Notes: a model not told the origin generated them from the letters alone. A stretch of 64,000 nt of DNA from Paraburkholderia kururiensis JCM 10599 = LMG 19447 (GCF_003986935.1 NZ_RJZE01000001.1:422215-486214); one strand, 5' to 3'. Numbered from the stretch's first letter, positions 42,936 through 54,085 are shown. Numbers and translations are program-made.

Positions 42936-44966
42936 TCAGCCGCGCGCCTGCGGATCCACCTTGAACACGCTCACCAGTTGTGCAAGCTGCGCAGCCTGGT
43001 CGCGCAGGCCGGCGGCCGCATTCTCCGCCTCGGAGACCATCGACGCGTTCTGCTGTGTCGCCTCGCCGATCTGCGTGACCGCGAGGTTCACCTGCTCGAT
43101 GCCACCCGACTGCTCGCGCGAAGCGACACTGATGTCCGCAATGATCTGGCGCACTTCGTCCACGCGCTCGACAATGCCCTGCATCGTCGTGCTCGCCTCT
43201 TCGGCGATGCGGTAGCCGCTCTGCACTGTGGCGGTGGATTCGGCGATGACCGCGTCGATCTCCTTCGCCGCCGCCGCGCTGCGTTGCGCGAGCGCGCGGA
43301 CTTCCGCGGCGACCACCGCGAAGCCCTTGCCGTGATCGCCCGCCCGTGCCGCTTCCACGGCTGCGTTGAGCGCGAGGATGTTGGTCTGGAACGCGATGCC
43401 TTCAATCATGTTCGTGATGTCGGCGATCTTCTGCGACGAGCGGTTGATGTCGCTCATCGTGGCCACCACGCGTTCCACCGCGCGGCCGCCGTTCAGCGCA
43501 GCGTCGGCGGCGGTGCTCACCACGGAATTCGCGCGCGCCGCGTGGTCGGCGTTCTGCTGAACCGTCGACGTGATCTGTTCCATGCTTGCAGCCGTTTCTT
43601 CCACGCTGCTCGCCTGGGTCGCGATGCGCGAAGCGATCTCGCCGCTCGTGGCCGCGATGCGTGTGGTGCCGTCGGCCATATCGGACGATGCGTGGCGCAC
43701 CTGCGTGACGATGCGCGCGAGCCCTTCGCCAATGCCATCGATGGCGTGCATGAGCCGCCCGATCTCGTCCGCGCGAGCGCGCGAAGCGTCGGCGCCGTCG
43801 GCATCGTCGGCAGTGAAGCCTCGCTCCGCGCGGCCCTTGCCATGCGCGAGACGCACGCTCAGGTCCCCCGCCGCGAGGCGTGCCGCGGCCTTGGCCGCTT
43901 CGTCAAGCGGCCGGCTCACGAGTCGCCGCGCCGCCACGAGGAAGACCACCGCGAACGCGATCACGAGCGCGAAGCCCAGCGCGGCGAAGCGGTCGCGCGT
44001 CGCGGTCACGTCGGCCATCACTTCGTCGTGAATCGCGACGCCGCCCACGAGCCACTGCCATTCCGGCACGGTGATGAACGAGACGCTCTTTTCGCGCGGG
44101 CTCGTTTCGCCGAGCGTTGCGTCGGCGGAGGTGTAGGTGATGCGGCCTTCCTTCGCCTCCAGCATCTGCGAGTAGGGCGCGTTCGCGTCGTCGAAGTGCT
44201 GGCCGGCGGCGGCCGGATGAACGATGAACTTGCCGTTGTTCGGCCCCTTCGACGCGTCCACCACGAAGTAGTAGCCGCTGTTGCCGATCTTCATCTGCCG
44301 GATGCCGTCTTCCACAGACTGAATCTGCGCGCCCACGTCCACGCCCACGAACAACGCGCCGATCACGCGACCCGCGGCATCCATGACCGGTTTGTACTGC
44401 GTGATATAGCGCTTGCCGAAGAGCGGCGCGAGCCCGGTGAAGGTGCGGCCCGCGAGCACAGGGCCATACGCGGGGCCCTTGCGGTCCAGCAGTGTGCCGA
44501 TGGCGCGCGAGCCGTCCTGCTTCTTGAGCGAGGTGGTCACGCGCACGAAGTCGTCGCCGCTGCGCACGAAGAGCGTGGCGATAGCGCCGCTCTTCGCGAG
44601 GAACTGGTCGGGAATCGAGAAATCGAGGTTCAGCACTTTGTCGCCGGCCTTCATCGTTGGCGTGGCGACACCGTTGATGTCCACTTTCTGGGATTCGTCG
44701 ACGCTGATCTCGCCGGGCAAAAAGCTCGCGAAGAGCGACATCGCGCGGCCCACTTCGGCGGAAAGGGCGTCGTCGAAGAGATGGATCATCGCGGCGACGG
44801 AGCGGTCGCGGTCGTCGATACGGGCCAGCACCTGGCGGCTCACCTGCTGGCCAGCCGTGTGGGTGAGCGCCCACGTGAAGACGACGAATATCGACGCCAC
44901 CAGAACGCAGGACAACGCGGCAAGCCGCGCACCGACACTCATGCCGCGCGGGAACAGAACTTTCAT
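42936..44966 (-). CDS. Methyl-accepting chemotaxis protein with Cache sensor domain
   Basis: A 676-residue chemoreceptor. TM1 is at about 17-38. A large periplasmic Cache-type domain (about 40-315) contains [21 protein letters not shown] and two PAS-like halves. TM2 at about 325-345 is followed by an extended HAMP with an acidic insertion ([17 protein letters not shown]), then the signalling domain with tip [32 protein letters not shown]. No C-terminal tether pentapeptide is present. Cache receptors typically sense small organic acids or amino acids. The DNA upstream shows no clear FliA promoter, unlike the receptor at 32865. Confidence 0.92.
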   Translation of the reverse strand: MKVLFPRGMSVGARLAALSCVLVASIFVVFTWALTHTAGQQVSRQVLARIDDRDRSVAAMIHLFDDALSAEVGRAMSLFASFLPGEISVDESQKVDINGVATPTMKAGDKVLNLDFSIPDQFLAKSGAIATLFVRSGDDFVRVTTSLKKQDGSRAIGTLLDRKGPAYGPVLAGRTFTGLAPLFGKRYITQYKPVMDAAGRVIGALFVGVDVGAQIQSVEDGIRQMKIGNSGYYFVVDASKGPNNGKFIVHPAAAGQHFDDANAPYSQMLEAKEGRITYTSADATLGETSPREKSVSFITVPEWQWLVGGVAIHDEVMADVTATRDRFAALGFALVIAFAVVFLVAARRLVSRPLDEAAKAAARLAAGDLSVRLAHGKGRAERGFTADDADGADASRARADEIGRLMHAIDGIGEGLARIVTQVRHASSDMADGTTRIAATSGEIASRIATQASSVEETAASMEQITSTVQQNADHAARANSVVSTAADAALNGGRAVERVVATMSDINRSSQKIADITNMIEGIAFQTNILALNAAVEAARAGDHGKGFAVVAAEVRALAQRSAAAAKEIDAVIAESTATVQSGYRIAEEASTTMQGIVERVDEVRQIIADISVASREQSGGIEQVNLAVTQIGEATQQNASMVSEAENAAAGLRDQAAQLAQLVSVFKVDPQARG

Positions 44967-45240
44967 GGGCCTCCTGGGCGCTCGGAAGACGCGGGGAGCG
45001 GCGGGCGCCGCATGGCCGCGCGGCGCCCAGTACGTCGGCCCGGTGGTTGGGCCGACGGCGCGCGCGGCAGCCCCGCAGGGTTACGTCACGATCTTGTCAA
45101 TTACGGCAGACCGCGGCGGTTCTTGAATGCGGGACCGACCAGGGGCAGGGTGGAAGCCCTGGCCACAACCAGGGCGAGGACCAAAGCAAGCCAGAACCAC
45201 GCCCGGTTCTGGCCGAAACCAGGCGAGCCCAGGCGAGCCC
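44967..45240. other. Repeat-rich intergenic stretch downstream of copA
   Basis: It contains nested inverted repeats CCAGGG/CCCTGG/CCAGGG (45139-45174), a hairpin CCAGAACC-N6-GGTTCTGG (45191-45212), and a duplicated CAGGCGAGCC next to the copA stop. It probably ends or stabilises the copA mRNA. No ORF with a start codon is supported. Confidence 0.4.
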
Positions 45241-47871
45241 TTACCCCTGGCTCCGCGGACGCCAGGCGCGCAGCAGCAAGGCGTTGGTGACGACGCTCAC
45301 GCTGGAGAACGCCATTGCGGCGCCCGCGAGCATCGGATTGAGCAGCCCGAAAGCGGCGAGCGGAATGCCGATCAGGTTGTAGACGAAGGCCCAGAAGAGG
45401 TTCTGCTGGATCTTGCGCCAGGTGCGCCGCGAAATGTCGATGGCGGCGGCGACGAGCAGCGGGTCGCCGCGCATCAACGTGATGCCCGCTGCGTGCATGG
45501 CGACGTCCGTGCCGGTGGCCATGGCAATGCCGAGGTCGGCGGCGGCGAGCGCAGGCGCGTCGTTGATGCCGTCGCCGGCCATGGCCACGATGCCTGCGGT
45601 GCGGATTTTCAGGTCGCCGATCACGCGTGCCTTGTCGTCGGGCAGCACGCGCGCGTGCACTTCGTCGATGCCGAGATTGTTGGCCACCGCCGCCGCGCTG
45701 CCCTGGTTGTCGCCGGTAATCAGCACGCTGCGAATGCCGAGGCGCCGCAGTTGCGCAACGGCGGCGCGCGCGGACGGCTTCACGGTATCGCCGAAGCCGA
45801 TCAGCGCGAGCACGGCGGCGGGCTGCGGCCTGGGCGTTGGCGTAGAAGGCGACGGCGCTGCCGAAGCCGCGCCGTGCGCGAAGAGCCACGAGACCGTCTG
45901 ACCCGCATGCTCGAGTTCGGCCGCACGCGCGGCAAGCTGTGCGGGAATCGCGATGCCGAGTTCATCGAGCCAGACGCCGCTGCCGATGGCGATGCGCCGT
46001 CCGTCCACCTCGGCTTCCACGCCGCGGCCGGGCACAGCGCGGGCGTGGGTGGCCGGCAGAGATGCAGCCGTCAGAGGCGCGGCGGTCAGAGGCGCGGCGG
46101 TCAGAGATGCAGACGTCAGAGGCGCCGCCGTCAGAGACGCGGCCGCCCGGAGCGCGACCGCCGAAGACGACTCGTGCGCGCCGCCAACGGTCTCTTCCCA
46201 GCGCCGCACCACCGCTTTCGCGAGCGGATGGTCACTCTGGCGCTGCACGGCGGCGGCGAGCGCCAGTGCTTCGTCGACCGAAGTGTCGGGCGCGGGTTCG
46301 AAGACCGTGACGCTGGGTTGTCCCACGGTCAGCGTGCCGGTCTTGTCGAACGCGACCACGTTGATGCGATGCGCGATTTCGAGCGCCTCGGCGTCTTTGA
46401 TCAGCACGCCCTGGCGCGCGGCGACGCCGGTGCCGGCCATGATCGCGGCCGGCGTGGCGAGCCCGAGCGCGCACGGGCACGCAATCACGAGCACCGCCAC
46501 GGCGTTGAGGATCGCAGTCTCCGCGGACGCGCCGGCGAGCAGCCAGCCGCCCAGCGTCACGGCGGCCACGACGAGAATCGCCGGCACGAACACGGCGCTC
46601 ACGCGGTCCACGAGCCGCTGGATGGGCGCCTTGCCGGCCTGAGCGGTTTCGACCAGACGGATGATGCGGGCAAGCGTGGTTTCCGCGCCAATCGCCGTGG
46701 TTTTGACCGCGATGGCGCCTTCGCCGTTGATCGACCCCGCCGTGACCGGATCGTCGGGCTGCTTCGGCACGGGCAGGCTTTCGCCGGTGATCAGTGACTC
46801 GTCGATATGCGTGCGGCCTTCCAGCACGGCGCCGTCCACCGGCACGCGTTCGCCGGGCCGCACCACGACCACCGTGCCCACTCGCACCTGCGCGAGCGGC
46901 ACCTCGCGCTCCTCGTGGCCTGTGCGGATGCGGGCGCGGTCGGGGCGCAGCGCGTTGAGCGCGCGGATGGCGTCCGTGGTCTGGCGCTTCGCGCGCGCTT
47001 CCAGCCATTTGCCGAAACGCACCAGCGTGATGACCACGGCAGAGGCCTCGAAGTACAGGTGCATGGCATCGTCCGGATGGACCACCATCTGGTAGACGCT
47101 CACGCCATATGCGGCAGACGTGCCGAGCGCGACGAGCAGATCCATGTTGCCGGCGCCGGCGCGCACGGCCTTCCAGGCGGCACGGTAGAAACGCGCGCCG
47201 AACACGAATTGCACGACGCTCGCGAGCGCCAGTTGCAGCAGGGCGGGCAGCATCACGTCCGCGCCGAGCGACGCGGCAATCATGGGAACGACGAGCGGCA
47301 GGGTCAGCAGCGCGGACATCAGGACCCAGGCAAGTTCGCGACGCACGGCGGCGCGTGCGCGATCGGTGCCGTCGGCGGCGGGTGCCGCTTCGGTTTCTAC
47401 GACCGGCGTTGCCTCATAGCCCGCCTTCTGCACGGCGGCGACCAGCGCGTCGAGTTCGCTCGCGCTGACCGGTCCGCGCAGATTGACGGTGGCGCGTTCC
47501 GTCGCGAGGTTGACCGAGGCGCCCGCCACGCCAGGCACTCGCGCCAGCGCCTTCTCGACGCGCGTGGCGCAGCTCGCGCAGGTCATGCCGCCGATGGCCA
47601 ATTCGGCGACGGCGGTGGAGAGCGGAACGGCGCCGTAGCCCGCCTTCGTCACGGCCGCTACGAGCGCGTCGGGCGCAACTTCGCGGTTGGTCTCGACGGT
47701 GGCTTTTTCCGTGGCGAGGTTCACCGACGCACGCGCCACGCCAGGCACCTTCGCCAGCGCCTTCTCGACGCGCGTGGCGCAGCTCGCGCAGGTCATGCCG
47801 GTAATTTCCAGTTCCGACACCGTGGGTTCGGCGCGCGCCTCGGTGGGAAGTTCGGCGGAGAGATCGGTCAT
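45241..47871 (-). CDS. copA: Copper(I)-exporting P1B-type ATPase
   Basis: An 876-residue copper pump of the inner membrane. Two N-terminal metal-binding domains carry GMTCASC (Cys28/31 and Cys98/101). The transmembrane metal site CPC lies in [13 protein letters not shown], the phosphorylation site is DKTGTLT, and [10 protein letters not shown] closes the hinge. Between the P-domain and nucleotide domain is an insert of repeated LTAAPLTxAxL units encoded by a 15-bp tandem repeat (about 46063-46145). The start follows the Met before TDLSAELP. A CueR-type promoter lies 96 bp upstream. No chaperone copZ or cueR gene is adjacent. Confidence 0.95.
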   Translation of the reverse strand: MTDLSAELPTEARAEPTVSELEITGMTCASCATRVEKALAKVPGVARASVNLATEKATVETNREVAPDALVAAVTKAGYGAVPLSTAVAELAIGGMTCASCATRVEKALARVPGVAGASVNLATERATVNLRGPVSASELDALVAAVQKAGYEATPVVETEAAPAADGTDRARAAVRRELAWVLMSALLTLPLVVPMIAASLGADVMLPALLQLALASVVQFVFGARFYRAAWKAVRAGAGNMDLLVALGTSAAYGVSVYQMVVHPDDAMHLYFEASAVVITLVRFGKWLEARAKRQTTDAIRALNALRPDRARIRTGHEEREVPLAQVRVGTVVVVRPGERVPVDGAVLEGRTHIDESLITGESLPVPKQPDDPVTAGSINGEGAIAVKTTAIGAETTLARIIRLVETAQAGKAPIQRLVDRVSAVFVPAILVVAAVTLGGWLLAGASAETAILNAVAVLVIACPCALGLATPAAIMAGTGVAARQGVLIKDAEALEIAHRINVVAFDKTGTLTVGQPSVTVFEPAPDTSVDEALALAAAVQRQSDHPLAKAVVRRWEETVGGAHESSSAVALRAAASLTAAPLTSASLTAAPLTAAPLTAASLPATHARAVPGRGVEAEVDGRRIAIGSGVWLDELGIAIPAQLAARAAELEHAGQTVSWLFAHGAASAAPSPSTPTPRPQPAAVLALIGFGDTVKPSARAAVAQLRRLGIRSVLITGDNQGSAAAVANNLGIDEVHARVLPDDKARVIGDLKIRTAGIVAMAGDGINDAPALAAADLGIAMATGTDVAMHAAGITLMRGDPLLVAAAIDISRRTWRKIQQNLFWAFVYNLIGIPLAAFGLLNPMLAGAAMAFSSVSVVTNALLLRAWRPRSQG
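46063..46145 (-). repeat. In-frame 15-bp tandem repeat within copA
   Basis: On the plus strand GTCAGAGGCGCGGCG-type units recur about five times with small changes. They encode tandem [10 protein letters not shown] peptides in a loop of the ATPase nucleotide-binding region. Length variation would stay in frame. Confidence 0.6.
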
Positions 47872-47966
47872 GGCGATTGGAGGGTGGCAATGCCACAGTA
47901 GCAAGCGGTGTTGGCCGCTGAGCGCGCAGACGGGAAACCGCCCGCATGAACAGCACATAAAACGCA

Positions 47967-47997
47967 AGTATCGACCTTCCAGTCATGGGAAGGTCAA
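47967..47997 (-). promoter_or_regulatory. CueR-regulated promoter of copA
   Basis: On the minus strand TTGACC, a 19-bp spacer, then GATACT. The spacer holds the dyad ACCTTCC-CATGACT-GGAAGGT, nearly identical to the Escherichia coli copA operator. The overlong 19-bp spacing is the hallmark of MerR-family activation. Confidence 0.93.
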
Positions 47998-48258
47998 GCC
48001 GGGTCGGTCAACCTAACTGACGCATGGATAGCAGGTAAGTGGGGACCCACATGCCGGGAGCGCCTCATTTTTGCGCTGGCGAGGCAGGGATAATTCCGTA
48101 TTGACGCCTTTTCATGCCTGGTCGCGAGGGATACGATACAACCCGGCGCGATGGGGAGAAGATCGAGGCGAGGCGAGGAGACGGCCGCGGGGCCGCGCGG
48201 CGCAGCCTGTTTCCATCGGCGTCATCTTATGGACCAGACTGATCCGCACAATCAACGA

Positions 48259-49680
48259 ATGATAAAAAATCGTCGCGAACCCTACTCGTTTCAATGGACC
48301 TGCGCTGCGCTCGCAGGTTTTGCCTTTCTGGCGGGATGCGCTTCCGCGCCCGCGCCCACCGAAAAAAGCACTGGCTGGGTCAAGGACGAAGTGTCCGACT
48401 CTTATGTGTTCGGCTATCCGCTCGTCGTCATGGACATTGCGCGCGACGCCGCCGTAGGCAGCGGGCCGGGCCAGGCGGCGGTCAACACGCTGCGCCATGC
48501 CCAGGCGCTGCCGCCCGTTGGCGCAGCGAATCCGACCATGCCGAGCCTGGATACCTTCGATTCCACGGGTTGGCTCGACGTCGCAGACGAACCCGTGATC
48601 GTCTCCCTGCCCGACTCGCGCGGCCGCTACGTGGATGCGCGCGCGCTCGACATGTGGACGAACGTGGTGTGGTCCACTGGCGACGCTGGTACCACGCGGG
48701 TGACCGGCATCAAGGCCCAGACGGTCGCCTTTGCGGCGGCGGGCTGGAAGGGCGACCTGCCGGCCGGCGTCAAGCGCATCGACGTGCCGACCCGCTACGT
48801 GTGGCTCTCCGTGCGCATCCAGACTGCGCGTGGCCGCGACCTTGCCGCCGTGCGCAAGCTCCAGCGCGCCATCCGCGTGGCGCCGCTTTCGGCGTACACG
48901 GGCGATGCGCGTCCCGCACCCCAGGTGGCGCGCAACAGCGGCGCCGGCACAGATTCGGCTGCCACCGTGAACCCGGTGGCCCGCGCCGCCGCGCTGGACG
49001 CGAACGGGTTCTTCAGCCGCCTTGCGCAGGCGCTGCCCGACAATCCGCCCGCACCCGACGACCCGCACGCGCTCAAGATTCTCTCGGACCTCGGCGTGAC
49101 GCCGGGGCAGCCGGTGGCGCTGCCCGCCGCCGCGAGCGATGCCGTGGCTGCCGGCTTCAGCGATGGCCGCGATCGCGTGGCAACGGCGCCGTCGAATCTG
49201 CTGTCGGCCAATGGCTGGAGCTGGGCGAGCGACAACGCGGGTGCGTACGGCTCGGATTACGCGCTGCGTGCCTACACGGCTTTCACGGAACTGGGCCTCG
49301 GAACGAAAGACGACGAAGTGCGCGCGGTGGTCTCGCAGGACAGCGACGGCCACGCGCTGAACGGCGCGAACCGCTACGTCATCCACTTCGCCGCGAAGCA
49401 GTTGCCGCCGGTGCGCGGCTTCTGGTCCATTACGGCGTACACGAAGGACGGCGCGCTCGGCGAAAGCGCGCCGGCGCACGTTTCGCTGAGCGACCGCTAC
49501 GGCCTGCGACGCAGCCGCGACGGGTCCGTGGACGTCTACGTTTCCGCGGTGGGCTCGAAGAAAACGCCCAACTGGGTTCCCGCGCCGCGCAGCGACTTCA
49601 AGCTCGTGCTGCGGCTCTACGCGCCGAAGCAGCAGGCGACGGACGGCAGTTGGGAGCCGCCCGCCGTCGAGCGGCAATAA
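48259..49680 (+). CDS. DUF1254/DUF1214-domain lipoprotein
   Basis: About 473 residues. A signal peptide with lipobox AFLAGC makes it a lipoprotein. The N-terminal DUF1254 part contains DSYVFGYPLVVMDIARDAAV, and the C-terminal DUF1214 part contains NGANRYVIHFAAKQLPPVRGFWSITAYTKDG and YVSAVGSKKTPNWVPAPRSDF. Proteins with this pair are common and mostly exported; their role is not established. ATG at 48229 is an alternative start ten codons earlier. Confidence 0.82.
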   Translation: MIKNRREPYSFQWTCAALAGFAFLAGCASAPAPTEKSTGWVKDEVSDSYVFGYPLVVMDIARDAAVGSGPGQAAVNTLRHAQALPPVGAANPTMPSLDTFDSTGWLDVADEPVIVSLPDSRGRYVDARALDMWTNVVWSTGDAGTTRVTGIKAQTVAFAAAGWKGDLPAGVKRIDVPTRYVWLSVRIQTARGRDLAAVRKLQRAIRVAPLSAYTGDARPAPQVARNSGAGTDSAATVNPVARAAALDANGFFSRLAQALPDNPPAPDDPHALKILSDLGVTPGQPVALPAAASDAVAAGFSDGRDRVATAPSNLLSANGWSWASDNAGAYGSDYALRAYTAFTELGLGTKDDEVRAVVSQDSDGHALNGANRYVIHFAAKQLPPVRGFWSITAYTKDGALGESAPAHVSLSDRYGLRRSRDGSVDVYVSAVGSKKTPNWVPAPRSDFKLVLRLYAPKQQATDGSWEPPAVERQ

Positions 49681-50038
49681 GGCGCGCGACGACGGAACGC
49701 ATACTGCAACAGACAGCCGGGTAAATAGCCCAGTACACAGCGCCCGGCGCGCTTGCTCGCCCGGCGCGCTGCCCCGGCCACCGCTCGCCTCGGTGGCCGG
49801 CTCCCCCTTCCGGCTTGCGTTTTGCATTTATTCACAATGCTCACGCTGTCCCCCTGCAAGCCCGCGACATATACTTCCACGAACCTGAACCACCAACGGT
49901 TTGCCCTGGTTGCGACATGTCTGCCGCCGCCGTGCGGCGAGCCTCGCTGGCTCGCCGGCCTGGCCGGCGCGGCTGTCTTCGCGGACCCGCCCTTCGCGGG
50001 CAACGCCCACGCGTTCCACCTGTGACCACATCCGAGGC
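49681..50038. other. Intergenic region upstream of the DUF748 gene
   Basis: 358 bp. A hairpin CCGGCCACC-N9-GGTGGCCGG (49774-49800) probably ends the lipoprotein transcript. Just before it is an exact 13-bp direct repeat CGCCCGGCGCGCT (49741-49753, 49758-49770). The A/T-richer part at 49810-49890 may hold the next promoter. No ORF is supported. Confidence 0.45.
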
Positions 50039-53000
50039 ATGGCAAGCATCAACAAAGCATCTCTCACTTCCTCGCTGCGCGCCGTGCGCGATGCAGCGCA
50101 CAGCCGGCGGGCCCGGCGTATCACGATCGGGCTCGTCGTCTTTCTCGTGCTGTTCGGCCTGCTCGGCTTCTTCGCGGCGCCGCCGCTGATCCGCCATATT
50201 GCAGCCCAGCAACTGAGCAAGCAGCTCGACCGGCCGGTTTCCATCGGACGTATTGCGCTCAATCCGTACACGCTGCGATTCGAGGCGGACCGCGTGCATA
50301 TCGGCGAGCGCGGCGGCTCGGGCGATTTCGCGGACGTGGAGCGGCTCATCGTGAAGCCTTCCTGGACGTCGCTCTTTCGCGGCGCCGCGATCGTGGACGA
50401 ACTCCAGATCGATTCGCCGCGTTTTCACATCGTTCGCTATGACGCCCAGCGCTTCAATTTCAGCGACCTGATCGAGAAGTTCTCCACGCCGTCGCAGCCC
50501 TCCAGCAAGCCCACGCCGTTTTCCATTTCCAACATTCATCTGGAGAACGGCCGCGTCGAGTTCGACGACCGGCTGCTTGGCGAGCAGCACGTGGTGGACC
50601 GCTGGTCGCTCGGCGTGCCGTTCATTGCAACGCTGGCTTCGAAGACGGACATCTTCGTGGAGCCGCTGCTGCGCGCGCGTATTGACGGCAGTCAGCTCGC
50701 CATCGACGGCAAGACGCTGCCGTTTGCGGCGTCGCGCCAGTCGCAGGTGTCGCTGCGGCTCGATGCGCTCGACGTGCCGCGCCTCATCTCGTACGTGCCG
50801 GCCAAACTGCCGGTGACGGTGCAGTCCGGCAAGCTTTCCACGGACCTCAAGCTTAACTTCCTGATGTCGGGCGATACGCCTTCGCTCACGGTTTCCGGCA
50901 CGGTGGATCTGGACGACGCCAACGTGCTGGACCCGAACAAAGCGCCGTTCTTCGCGGCGCGCGCGGTGCACGTGGCGGCGTCCACACTCGAGCCGCTCAA
51001 GAGCGTCTATCACTTCGACGAGATCCGGCTGGACGGCGCGGACGCAACGCTCACACGCGACAAGGCCGGCGTGCTGAGCGTGCGGCGGATGTTCGCGGGC
51101 TCGCCGCAGACGTCGGCGAGTGCGCCGCGTAGTGCCAGCGCGCCGGCTGCGGGGTCGGCGCCGGGTGCTGCTGCTACTTCTACTGGCGCTTCGGGTGCGT
51201 CCGCGTCGTCGGGCGCTGCTTCGGCCGCTGCCGCTGCATCCGCACCGAAGCCCGAAGCGGCCACCACCACCGCCGCGCCGCTCGACCTCGCCATCAAGCG
51301 CTTCGCGCTTAACGACAGCATCCTGCGCTTCACCGACGAAACGCCGTCGAGGCCTGTCGTGTTCGGGCCTACCCAAGTCTCGGCCACGCTCACGGATTTT
51401 TCGACGCTCGCCAAAACGAACGCGCACTACGGGCTGAACCTGGCATTCGACGGCGGCGGCTCGCTCGCCGTGAGCGGCGCATTGGGCCTCGTGGCGAAGA
51501 CGGCGGACGCCAAGATCGACGTCAACGCATTGCCGCTCGCCCCGCGCCAGCCGTATCTCGACAGTGTGACGGCCGCTCAGGTGCTGGACGGCACGCTTAC
51601 CGCCAACGCGAACGTCAGCGCGAACTGGAGCGCCACGCCGTTCCAGCTCCAGGTAGGCGCGAGCGACATGCAACTGAAGTCGCTGAAGGTTGCCATGCGG
51701 GGCGCTGGACGCGGATCAAGCGGCACGAGCAACGAGCCCGTCATCGCACTGGCAGACGGCCGCGTCCAGGTGAAGAAAGTGGATCTGGCGGCCCAAACAG
51801 CGGACATCGACGCCGTCGACCTCAAGGGCCTGAAGGTGAACGCTGAGCGTCGCAAGGACGGCAGCATCGACCTGGCCGACCTTGCGGGCACGCACGAAGC
51901 CGCGCATGAAGCGGCCCCGGCGCATCCCGCGGCCCACGCAACCGGAAAGACCGCCCAACCGGCTGCGCCCGAATGGCACTACCGCATCGGTACGCTCTCG
52001 CTCGCGGATTCCGAAGCGAACTTCACGGACAGCACCACCGCGCGCCCGGTGAAGCTCAACGTCGCGCCGCTGCAACTCAAGGTGCAGCAGATCACGGACA
52101 ACATGAGTCACGCGCTGCCCGTTGAACTGCATGCCACCGTGAACCGCAAGGGCACGCTCGGCGTGACCGGCGACGTGACGCCCACGCCGCTGAAAGCCGC
52201 GGTGCGCGTGAACGCGGACCGTCTCGACGTGGCCGCGCTGGAGCCGTACTTCGGCAACGTACTCAACGTGACGATTGCGAGCGCGTTCGTCACCGCGAAC
52301 GGCGATCTCGCCGCGACGCAGGGCAAGGCCCTCAAGGCGTCGTATCGCGGCGACGCGGCGCTCGTGGACGTGCGGATGCTGGACAAGGCGACGTCGGACC
52401 CGTTCGCGGGCTGGCGCTCGCTCGCGCTCACGAACCTGAAGGCGAACTACGACGAGCGCGGTACCGACGTGGACGCAGCACGCGTCACGTTCTCGAACTT
52501 CTATGGCCGCGTGCTGCTCGATGCACAAGGCAAGCTCAATCTCAAGGACGTGGTGGCGCATCAGACGGGCGAGGCGCAGTCGCTCACGCGCGACAACAGC
52601 GGCAAGGCGCCCGTACCGCTCTCGCCGCCCACGGCGGCGGAAGCGGCGGCGGCATCGGCTACCGCGGCAACGACGGCAACGACGGCAACGACGGCTAAGA
52701 CGGCTAAGACGGCTAAGACGGCTAAGACGGCTACGACGGCGGCAACGGTGGCAACGGCAAAGCAGGCCTCGGGCGCGCGGCCCGCGTCGGCGCCGCCTGT
52801 TACCGTGGTGGCGGCGAAAGAGCCGGAAAGCCCGGTGCGCATGCACTTCGGCGAACTGCTGCTGCGTAGCGGCCGCGTGACCTACACGGACAACTTCGTG
52901 AAGCCGAACTACACGGCGAACCTGGTCGACATTCAGGGCAAGGTGGGCGCATTCGGCACGCAGTCCACCACGCCCGCGCCCGTGGACGTGGCCGCGAAGC

Positions 53001-54022
53001 TGGCGGCCAACGGGCCGGTGGCCATTCGCGGCTCGGTGAATCCGCTCATCGAAAAACCGCAGCTCGACCTCACGGCCACGGCGCACGACGTGGAACTCAC
53101 GAACCTCACGCCGTATTCCACGAAGTACGCGGGCTATCCGATCACGAAGGGCAAGCTCAATGTCGATCTGCACTACACGCTCGAGAACAACCAGCTGACT
53201 GCGAACAATCACCTGTTCATCGACCAGCTCACGTTCGGCGATCACGTCGAGAACGACACGGCGACGAAGCTGCCGGTGCGCCTCGCCATCTCGCTGCTCA
53301 AGAATTCGAGAGGGCAGATCGACGTGAACATTCCGGTATCGGGCTCGCTCGACAATCCGCAGTTCAGCTTTGGCAGCCTGATCTGGCATGCCGTGCTCAA
53401 CCTTTTGCAGAAGGCCGTGACGTCGCCGTTCACGCTGCTCGCGAACGCGTTCGGTGGAGGCGGCGAGGAACTGGGCTACGTCGAATTCGCGCCGGGGTCG
53501 GCCGATCTCACGGAGGCCGACAACCAGAAGCTCGACAAGATCGCGAAGGCGCTGGCAGACAAACCGTCGGTGAAGATCGATCTGATTGGCCGCGTCGATC
53601 CGGCCGTGGACGAGCCCGCGCTGCGCAACCTGTACGTGGACCGCCTCGTGCGCCAGCAAAAGCTCAAGGACACGATCGGTAAGGGCGAAAGCGTGGATCC
53701 GATGTCGATCAAGGTGGACCCGGCCGAGTACGAAAGCTATCTCGCGAAGGTCTACAAGGCGGCGGACTTCAAGAAGCCGCGCAATTTCATCGGTCTCACG
53801 AAGTTCCTGCCCGCCGACGAGATGAAGAGCGCGCTCGCCGAGCACGCGCCCATCAACGAGGCCAGCCTGCGCGATCTCGCACAACGTCGCGCACAGAGCG
53901 TGCAGCAGTATTTCGAAGGCAAGGTGGATTCGAGCCGCGTGTTCATCGTCGCGCCGAAGCTCAACGCCGACGGTATCAGCGACAAGGGTGCGCCTACGCG
54001 CGTGGACTTCGGTTTGAAGTAG
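50039..54022 (+). CDS. AsmA-like DUF748 protein (1327 aa) with OmpA-like end
   Basis: A 1327-residue envelope protein. One N-terminal membrane anchor (about residues 27-50, ITIGLVVFLVLFGLLGFFAA) is followed by a very long periplasmic repeated beta-groove of the AsmA/DUF748 type (LDRPVSIGRIALNPYTLRFEADRVHIGE near the start). Ala/Thr-rich linkers interrupt it at about 355-420 and 880-930. A C-terminal segment resembles OmpA-like domains (YVEFAPGSADLTEADNQKLDKIAKAL). AsmA-like proteins are thought to move phospholipid between membranes. The ATG has GAGG only one base upstream, so the exact start is uncertain. Confidence 0.83.
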   Translation: MASINKASLTSSLRAVRDAAHSRRARRITIGLVVFLVLFGLLGFFAAPPLIRHIAAQQLSKQLDRPVSIGRIALNPYTLRFEADRVHIGERGGSGDFADVERLIVKPSWTSLFRGAAIVDELQIDSPRFHIVRYDAQRFNFSDLIEKFSTPSQPSSKPTPFSISNIHLENGRVEFDDRLLGEQHVVDRWSLGVPFIATLASKTDIFVEPLLRARIDGSQLAIDGKTLPFAASRQSQVSLRLDALDVPRLISYVPAKLPVTVQSGKLSTDLKLNFLMSGDTPSLTVSGTVDLDDANVLDPNKAPFFAARAVHVAASTLEPLKSVYHFDEIRLDGADATLTRDKAGVLSVRRMFAGSPQTSASAPRSASAPAAGSAPGAAATSTGASGASASSGAASAAAAASAPKPEAATTTAAPLDLAIKRFALNDSILRFTDETPSRPVVFGPTQVSATLTDFSTLAKTNAHYGLNLAFDGGGSLAVSGALGLVAKTADAKIDVNALPLAPRQPYLDSVTAAQVLDGTLTANANVSANWSATPFQLQVGASDMQLKSLKVAMRGAGRGSSGTSNEPVIALADGRVQVKKVDLAAQTADIDAVDLKGLKVNAERRKDGSIDLADLAGTHEAAHEAAPAHPAAHATGKTAQPAAPEWHYRIGTLSLADSEANFTDSTTARPVKLNVAPLQLKVQQITDNMSHALPVELHATVNRKGTLGVTGDVTPTPLKAAVRVNADRLDVAALEPYFGNVLNVTIASAFVTANGDLAATQGKALKASYRGDAALVDVRMLDKATSDPFAGWRSLALTNLKANYDERGTDVDAARVTFSNFYGRVLLDAQGKLNLKDVVAHQTGEAQSLTRDNSGKAPVPLSPPTAAEAAAASATAATTATTATTAKTAKTAKTAKTATTAATVATAKQASGARPASAPPVTVVAAKEPESPVRMHFGELLLRSGRVTYTDNFVKPNYTANLVDIQGKVGAFGTQSTTPAPVDVAAKLAANGPVAIRGSVNPLIEKPQLDLTATAHDVELTNLTPYSTKYAGYPITKGKLNVDLHYTLENNQLTANNHLFIDQLTFGDHVENDTATKLPVRLAISLLKNSRGQIDVNIPVSGSLDNPQFSFGSLIWHAVLNLLQKAVTSPFTLLANAFGGGGEELGYVEFAPGSADLTEADNQKLDKIAKALADKPSVKIDLIGRVDPAVDEPALRNLYVDRLVRQQKLKDTIGKGESVDPMSIKVDPAEYESYLAKVYKAADFKKPRNFIGLTKFLPADEMKSALAEHAPINEASLRDLAQRRAQSVQQYFEGKVDSSRVFIVAPKLNADGISDKGAPTRVDFGLK
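52665..52755 (+). repeat. In-frame 9-bp tandem repeat (ACGGCTAAG / ACGGCAACG)
   Basis: Eight to nine copies encode a TAT-TAT-TAK-TAK-type stretch in a linker of the DUF748 protein. Copy number could vary without a frameshift. Confidence 0.75.
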
Positions 54023-54044
54023 AGCGCCCCGCGCGAGGCGAAGC

Positions 54045-54085
54045 ATCGCGCCGCACGGGCGAATGCCCGGCGGCGCGATTTTTTT
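54045..54085 (+). terminator. Rho-independent terminator of the DUF748 gene
   Basis: The stem ATCGCGCCGC/GCGGCGCGAT has an inner CGGGC/GCCCG stem and is followed by seven T. It overlaps the stop codon region of the convergent MocR gene. Confidence 0.9.

Noticed and set aside
45101..45240. Hydrophobic minus-strand frame after the copA stop (LALVLALVVAR)
   Set aside because: No start codon in the correct place. The hydrophobicity arises from CCAGG-type repeats.
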